Shown in pieces: positions 6,952 to 10,180 of a stretch of DNA of 10,180 nucleotides. The translations under genes were made by a program, and so were the position numbers. This DNA comes from Chrysochromulina parva. Taxonomy: Eukaryota > Haptophyta > Prymnesiales > Chrysochromulinaceae. Under the pieces are notes generated by a model, which was given only the letters and a program-made list of their open reading frames with translations, had not been told where the DNA came from and searched no databases. Location of the stretch: assembly GCA_002887195.1 (NCBI GenBank), contig PJAB01002166.1:1-10180 (forward strand). Direction: 5' to 3'. Positions within the stretch are counted from its first letter, which is position 1. Each line of letters starts with the position of its first letter.

Positions 6952-9846
6952 ATGCAGCCCCCGCCGCCGCCGCCGCCGGCGCGCCCATCATTCTTCTCGT
7001 CGCTCTTTGGCGAGCAAAAGTCGCCGCCCGGCAAGGATCCAAGCACCAAGTTCACCCTCGCCAACCTGAGCTCGCTGTATTCTCAGCTCAGTCGCGTGGT
7101 CGTGGTCAATGAGCGCAACCAATCGCAGATCGTGGAGTCGCTGCGGAATATCGCGGAAATCATCATCTGGGGCGATCAGCAGCACGACCCGGCCATCTTT
7201 GAGTGTTTTCTCGAGAACAACATGCTAGCCATCTTCTGGCGGTTCCTCGAGCAGGAAGACACGCCCTCGTCTGTCAAGCAGCAGCTGCTGCAGACCCTCT
7301 CGCTGCTCATCCAGAACATCGACGCCGGCCCTTCGGTCTATTTCATCCTCTCCAACAACCACATCAACGACCTCATCCGCCACCAGGGCTTTGACCTGAC
7401 CAACGAAGAGCTCATCGCGAACTACGTGTCGCTCCTCAAGGCGATCGCGCTCCGCCTCGACAAGGACACCGTTCAGTTCTTCATCAGTGAGGAGCCCGAG
7501 CCAACTGCTGCTCCCGCCGGCGACGACGAGGCGAGCAGCACCGTGCACGAGCAGATCCCGCCGCGCACGGTGACGCGCTTTGCGCTCTATGAGGAGGCGC
7601 TCAAGCTGTGGTCACACGAAGACCGCATGGTGCGCACGGCAGTTCGTACCATCGTCCTCTCCATCTGCCGCGTCGATGACGCTGCCGTGCGCGCCTTCAT
7701 CTCGCGCTCGCCGCTGCTGCCGCGCCAGCTCAACGCCTCCCTCCGGTCCGACTGCGCCGCGCTCACCAAAGCCATCGCCGCGGTCAGCATGGGGAGCCGC
7801 ACCGCTGCGCCGGCAGCCGCGCCGGCGGCCGCGCCCGTGCCTTCCGGACCCTACGGACTTTGCGCAACCATAGTGCCTCCGACTAGCAGCGAGCTTTCGA
7901 GTATGGAGGGGCAGCTGCAGCATCTGCTCGACGAGCTCTACTTCGTGCACGATGTGCTGGACGCTGCTGCTACCAACGTGAAGCCACTCTGCGCGCGGCT
8001 GCGCGCAGCGCTGTTCTCGCAGTTTGTGATGCCCGTCATCGTGCAGCCGCTCGCGTCTGTTTCCAGCGAACGGGTAGGCAGCGAGGCGGTGGCGCATGAG
8101 ATGCAGCAGACGCTGCCGCGGCTGGTAGCGCTCCTGGTGCTTTCGCACTGCCTGAGCGTCTTTGGCCACCCGCCGCTCCTCATGTCGATCCTCACGCTGC
8201 TCTTGCACCCTGGACTCGCGCTCGCGGACGTGAAGTTCTCAAAGTTCGAGCTGCTGCCCCCCTCGGACGCCCTCGAGCTCGCGCGCCAGTCCGTCGAGAG
8301 CTCCTTTGATGGCGGCGACAGCAGCGGCGGCAGCAACGCAGACGGCATCGTCATGCCGATTGCAGAGGGCGGGCCGGAGCGCAACGCCCTACGAGCCGCA
8401 GTGCTCGGGGCACTGAGCAGCACCGATGAGCGCACTTGCTTCTTTGCCTGCTGTGCGCTCCTCTCGGCGCTCCGGTGCACCGCCCCAAGCAGCACGGGCG
8501 GCGGCAAGCCCGCCGCGCTCACTGGGCACGCAGAGCTGCTCAAGCAGGCGAAGCTGCTGCCGCTCCGCCAGCTGCGCTCAGAGAGCCTACTAGCCCAACT
8601 GATCAGTTCGAAGACGAAGCCAAAGCTCTCGGGCTCTGGCCTGACCGCGGACGGCGCGGCCGAGTATTGCGAGCCTGCGGTGCAAGCACTGCTCGAGCTA
8701 CTCCTGCGCGCCGCCAAGCAACCGATCTTACCCGAGGAGGACCTCATGAGCACGGCCGTCGAGAGCAAAGTCGACGCGAGCGCCGACCCGAGCGCCGCGG
8801 CGCCGTCCGCCCGAAGCGGCGCGATGCGGCTGGTGACGGTGCAGTCGGCGGTGGAGCTGCTGCTCGAGCTCACACACGACAGCTCTGCGCGACCCAACCT
8901 GAGTGAGAGTCATGCACGCCTACTCGAGACTGCCCAAGCGTGCGCCGCGCGCAACCTGCGCCGCGCACTCAAAGGGCGCTTCGCAGCGTCCCTTGGCAAT
9001 CTCGTCGAGTATGAGTGCCGCCAGCTGCCGCTGCCGCTCACCGCTTCTTTCAAACTCGGCCAGCTCCTTTCCGACTGCTCACTCCTGCTACCCGCCGAGC
9101 GACTGGCACAGGCCAAGGCGGTGCCGCTTGCTCGTCGCGCGCCCCGCGATGAGCTCGAGGCGACGCGCGCGGCCATCCAGACCTTCCTTCTGACGCGCCA
9201 CGCTCGCAACCTACTGCTCCGTTACCCAGAGGACTTGCGCACGCTTGGAAAGCCGGCTGGCTGGGCGGGCGCTGCACCGCCGATTGGAGGGCGGCTCGAG
9301 CTACCGGGTCTGACCTGTCAGCTGCTGCCTTGCTCGCTGCTGGTGCACATGCGCCAGCCGGAGAGGTGTCAGCTGCTCGTCTTCACGACCGCCAAGGACA
9401 TCGACGGTAAGCTCGTGGTCGCACCTCCCGCACCCTCGGCGGCATCGGCCTCGGAAGGGCCCAAACTTGAGGCGCCGGGCGGAGCGACAGAGGCACCGCT
9501 GAGCGCCGCGCACCACGCGCGCAACTTCCTGCTGCTCGTGAGGCCCTCTCCCGGGGTCGCGCTCGGTGTGGAAGTGCTGCTCGCTCTGCCGCTGACCGCG
9601 CTCACCCTCAGCGTGCCCACGGGTGGCACCAAGCTCGTGTGCCGTGTGCCGCGCCACCACCAGCCGCCGACGGTGAGCCCCGAGCACCCGATCCAGCTCG
9701 AGTTTGATGACCTCTGGCGCTGCTCGGCAGCCAAGGCACAGATTGAGGCCGCGTGTACATCGGCACGCGCCGAGCAGCACGATGCCCTCGTAGCCCTACT
9801 CGCAGTGCAGCCCTTGGGCTTGCCCAGCGTCCGCGCGGTATGTTGA
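6952..9846 (+). CDS. CLEC16A: CLEC16A/Ema/GFS9 homolog (FPL-domain trafficking protein)
   Basis: Members of this family act in endosome maturation, autophagy and mitophagy (animal CLEC16A, fly Ema) and in vacuolar trafficking in plants (GFS9/TT9). One exon encodes 964 residues. After a Pro run (residues 3-9, from a CCG repeat) and a spacer, the FPL domain covers about 40-180: NIAEIIIWGDQ (66-76), FECFLENNM, QQLLQTLSLLIQNI, YFILSNNHIND (130-140) and YVSLLKAIALRL. The next conserved block, ALYEEALKLWSHEDRMVRTAVRT (211-233), is split from it by an acidic Ala/Pro-rich insert (about 182-210). A second Ala/Pro linker covers 284-298, before HLLDELYFVHDVL (324-336). The long C-terminal half is helical and ends in a possible PH-like fold (QLEFDDLWRC region). 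The human protein has 1053 residues as I recall. The start is the first ATG. The last two codons and stop overlap a GTATGT donor-like sequence, so the C-terminus may differ. Confidence 0.9.
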   Translation: MQPPPPPPPARPSFFSSLFGEQKSPPGKDPSTKFTLANLSSLYSQLSRVVVVNERNQSQIVESLRNIAEIIIWGDQQHDPAIFECFLENNMLAIFWRFLEQEDTPSSVKQQLLQTLSLLIQNIDAGPSVYFILSNNHINDLIRHQGFDLTNEELIANYVSLLKAIALRLDKDTVQFFISEEPEPTAAPAGDDEASSTVHEQIPPRTVTRFALYEEALKLWSHEDRMVRTAVRTIVLSICRVDDAAVRAFISRSPLLPRQLNASLRSDCAALTKAIAAVSMGSRTAAPAAAPAAAPVPSGPYGLCATIVPPTSSELSSMEGQLQHLLDELYFVHDVLDAAATNVKPLCARLRAALFSQFVMPVIVQPLASVSSERVGSEAVAHEMQQTLPRLVALLVLSHCLSVFGHPPLLMSILTLLLHPGLALADVKFSKFELLPPSDALELARQSVESSFDGGDSSGGSNADGIVMPIAEGGPERNALRAAVLGALSSTDERTCFFACCALLSALRCTAPSSTGGGKPAALTGHAELLKQAKLLPLRQLRSESLLAQLISSKTKPKLSGSGLTADGAAEYCEPAVQALLELLLRAAKQPILPEEDLMSTAVESKVDASADPSAAAPSARSGAMRLVTVQSAVELLLELTHDSSARPNLSESHARLLETAQACAARNLRRALKGRFAASLGNLVEYECRQLPLPLTASFKLGQLLSDCSLLLPAERLAQAKAVPLARRAPRDELEATRAAIQTFLLTRHARNLLLRYPEDLRTLGKPAGWAGAAPPIGGRLELPGLTCQLLPCSLLVHMRQPERCQLLVFTTAKDIDGKLVVAPPAPSAASASEGPKLEAPGGATEAPLSAAHHARNFLLLVRPSPGVALGVEVLLALPLTALTLSVPTGGTKLVCRVPRHHQPPTVSPEHPIQLEFDDLWRCSAAKAQIEAACTSARAEQHDALVALLAVQPLGLPSVRAVC

Positions 9847-9900
9847 CCACAAATAGGCCAGAAGATGAGATTTAAGATACATGCCCATTCTTGCTCGGGA

Positions 9901-9965
9901 GCTACTTCTCCCTCTTGACTTGACTTGACTTGTAGCTTCTCCCACTTGACTTGACTTGACTTGTA
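9901..9965. repeat. Compound tandem repeat with internal ACTTG units
   Basis: Two copies of a unit of 34 and 31 bp (9901-9934 and 9935-9965) share GCT-CTTCTCCC, then three and a half ACTTG or CTTG pentamers, then TGTA. The structure is a repeat nested within a repeat, suggesting the pentamer run formed first and the whole block was then duplicated. Confidence 0.85.
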
Positions 9966-9985
9966 CAGTAGTACAGTACGCCCCC

Positions 9986-10010
9986 AAAAGGAAGGGGCTT
10001 CCTTTTTTTT
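9986..10010 (+). other. Hairpin AAAAGGAAG / CTTCCTTTT followed by T run
   Basis: Nine perfectly paired bases (9986-9994 with 9998-10006) around a GGG loop, with T continuing to 10010. It resembles an intrinsic terminator in form, but in a eukaryotic nuclear setting a role in 3'-end formation, or simply a pyrimidine tract before a splice acceptor, is as likely. Confidence 0.4.
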
Positions 10011-10028
10011 GGCCTCGTTGATGTGTTG

Positions 10029-10180
10029 ATGCGAGCCGACGTCTTCAGGTCGGACATGAGGCTGACTCGCAAAGCTGCGGCCTTGAAGCTCCAAAAGTTC
10101 ATCCGCCGTCGAAGACTGCGGCTTGCTTGGTACCAGTTGATCAACGACCTCCGTGATTGGAATGATCTCGTCAAGCAGAT
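10029..10180 (+). CDS. IQ-motif protein, 5' end only (cut by window edge)
   Basis: From an ATG at 10029 the frame stays open to the window end (50 complete codons). Residues 21-34 (LQKFIRRRRLRLAW) match the IQ calmodulin-binding pattern [IL]QxxxRxxxxR, with the Arg residues at the canonical spacing and a Trp at the end. The following segment, YQLINDLRDWNDLVKQ, is helix-like. Codons are mixed but GC-leaning. It may start at 10029 or at the ATG at 10056, or this may be an internal exon entered at the acceptor CGTCTTCAG (ends 10048), which has the T-rich tract 10001-10010 upstream. The product cannot be named: IQ motifs occur in many proteins. The minus strand is also open here but encodes nothing recognisable. 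Confidence 0.4.
   Translation, partial: MRADVFRSDMRLTRKAAALKLQKFIRRRRLRLAWYQLINDLRDWNDLVKQ

Larger units (their letters stand above)
9847..10028. other. CLEC16A 3' flank with repeats and hairpin
   Basis: No gene is called in this stretch. It holds the CLEC16A 3' UTR, the compound ACTTG repeat, a doubled GTACAGTA (9963-9978) and a hairpin with a T run (9986-10010). Minus-strand frames across it encode only repeats of SQVKS, a by-product of the repeat. Confidence 0.6.

Noticed and set aside
7938..8897. Minus-strand open frame of 319 codons inside CLEC16A
   Set aside because: It is a Ser/Ala-rich antisense shadow of the CLEC16A frame with no recognisable fold.
9905..9965. CRISPR-like spaced repeats
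   Set aside because: The units are pentamer runs without unique spacers in a eukaryotic nuclear setting; this is a compound microsatellite.

Overview
The window reads as nuclear DNA of a GC-rich unicellular alga, most likely a haptophyte. The best clue is the gene at 4303-5133 (minus). It encodes an ELO-type elongase with the QxxHH box and the HHFGAPWDVYLG signature that I recall from the Isochrysis galbana C18-delta9 PUFA elongase. A thylakoid-lumen cyclophilin (CYP38 type) with a lumenal cleavage site shows a photosynthetic host. Spliceosomal introns and a p24 cargo receptor show that it is eukaryotic. The species cannot be fixed from this sequence alone.

Layout from left to right: (1) 1-119, two copies of a 47-bp repeat at a 72-bp period, then non-coding sequence. 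(2) 847-1233 (+), the last exon of an unrecognised helical protein. (3) 1637-2671 (-), ribosomal protein L27a (uL15) in four exons, giving 148 residues. (4) 2853-3512 (+), a p24/TMED cargo receptor, 219 residues. (5) 3513-4302, a gene-poor stretch with an orphan TATA-like promoter and short tandem repeats. (6) 4303-5133 (-), the delta9 elongase. (7) 5581-6810 (-), CYP38. (8) 6952-9846 (+), a 964-residue CLEC16A/Ema/GFS9 homolog with the FPL domain. (9) 9847-10028, a compound ACTTG repeat and a hairpin. (10) From about 10029 to the window edge (+), the start of an ORF with a well-formed IQ motif.

The genes are ordinary housekeeping, trafficking, lipid and plastid genes and do not form one pathway. 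Two head-to-head pairs have very short shared promoters: L27a/p24 (181 bp between start codons) and CYP38/CLEC16A (141 bp). Each contains inverted repeats that could be shared control sites. I found no convincing evidence for a novel multi-gene system. The points most worth a second look are the divergent promoters, the orphan promoter near 3730-3850, the unassigned exon at 847-1233, and the splice-like sequence that overlaps the CLEC16A stop codon.
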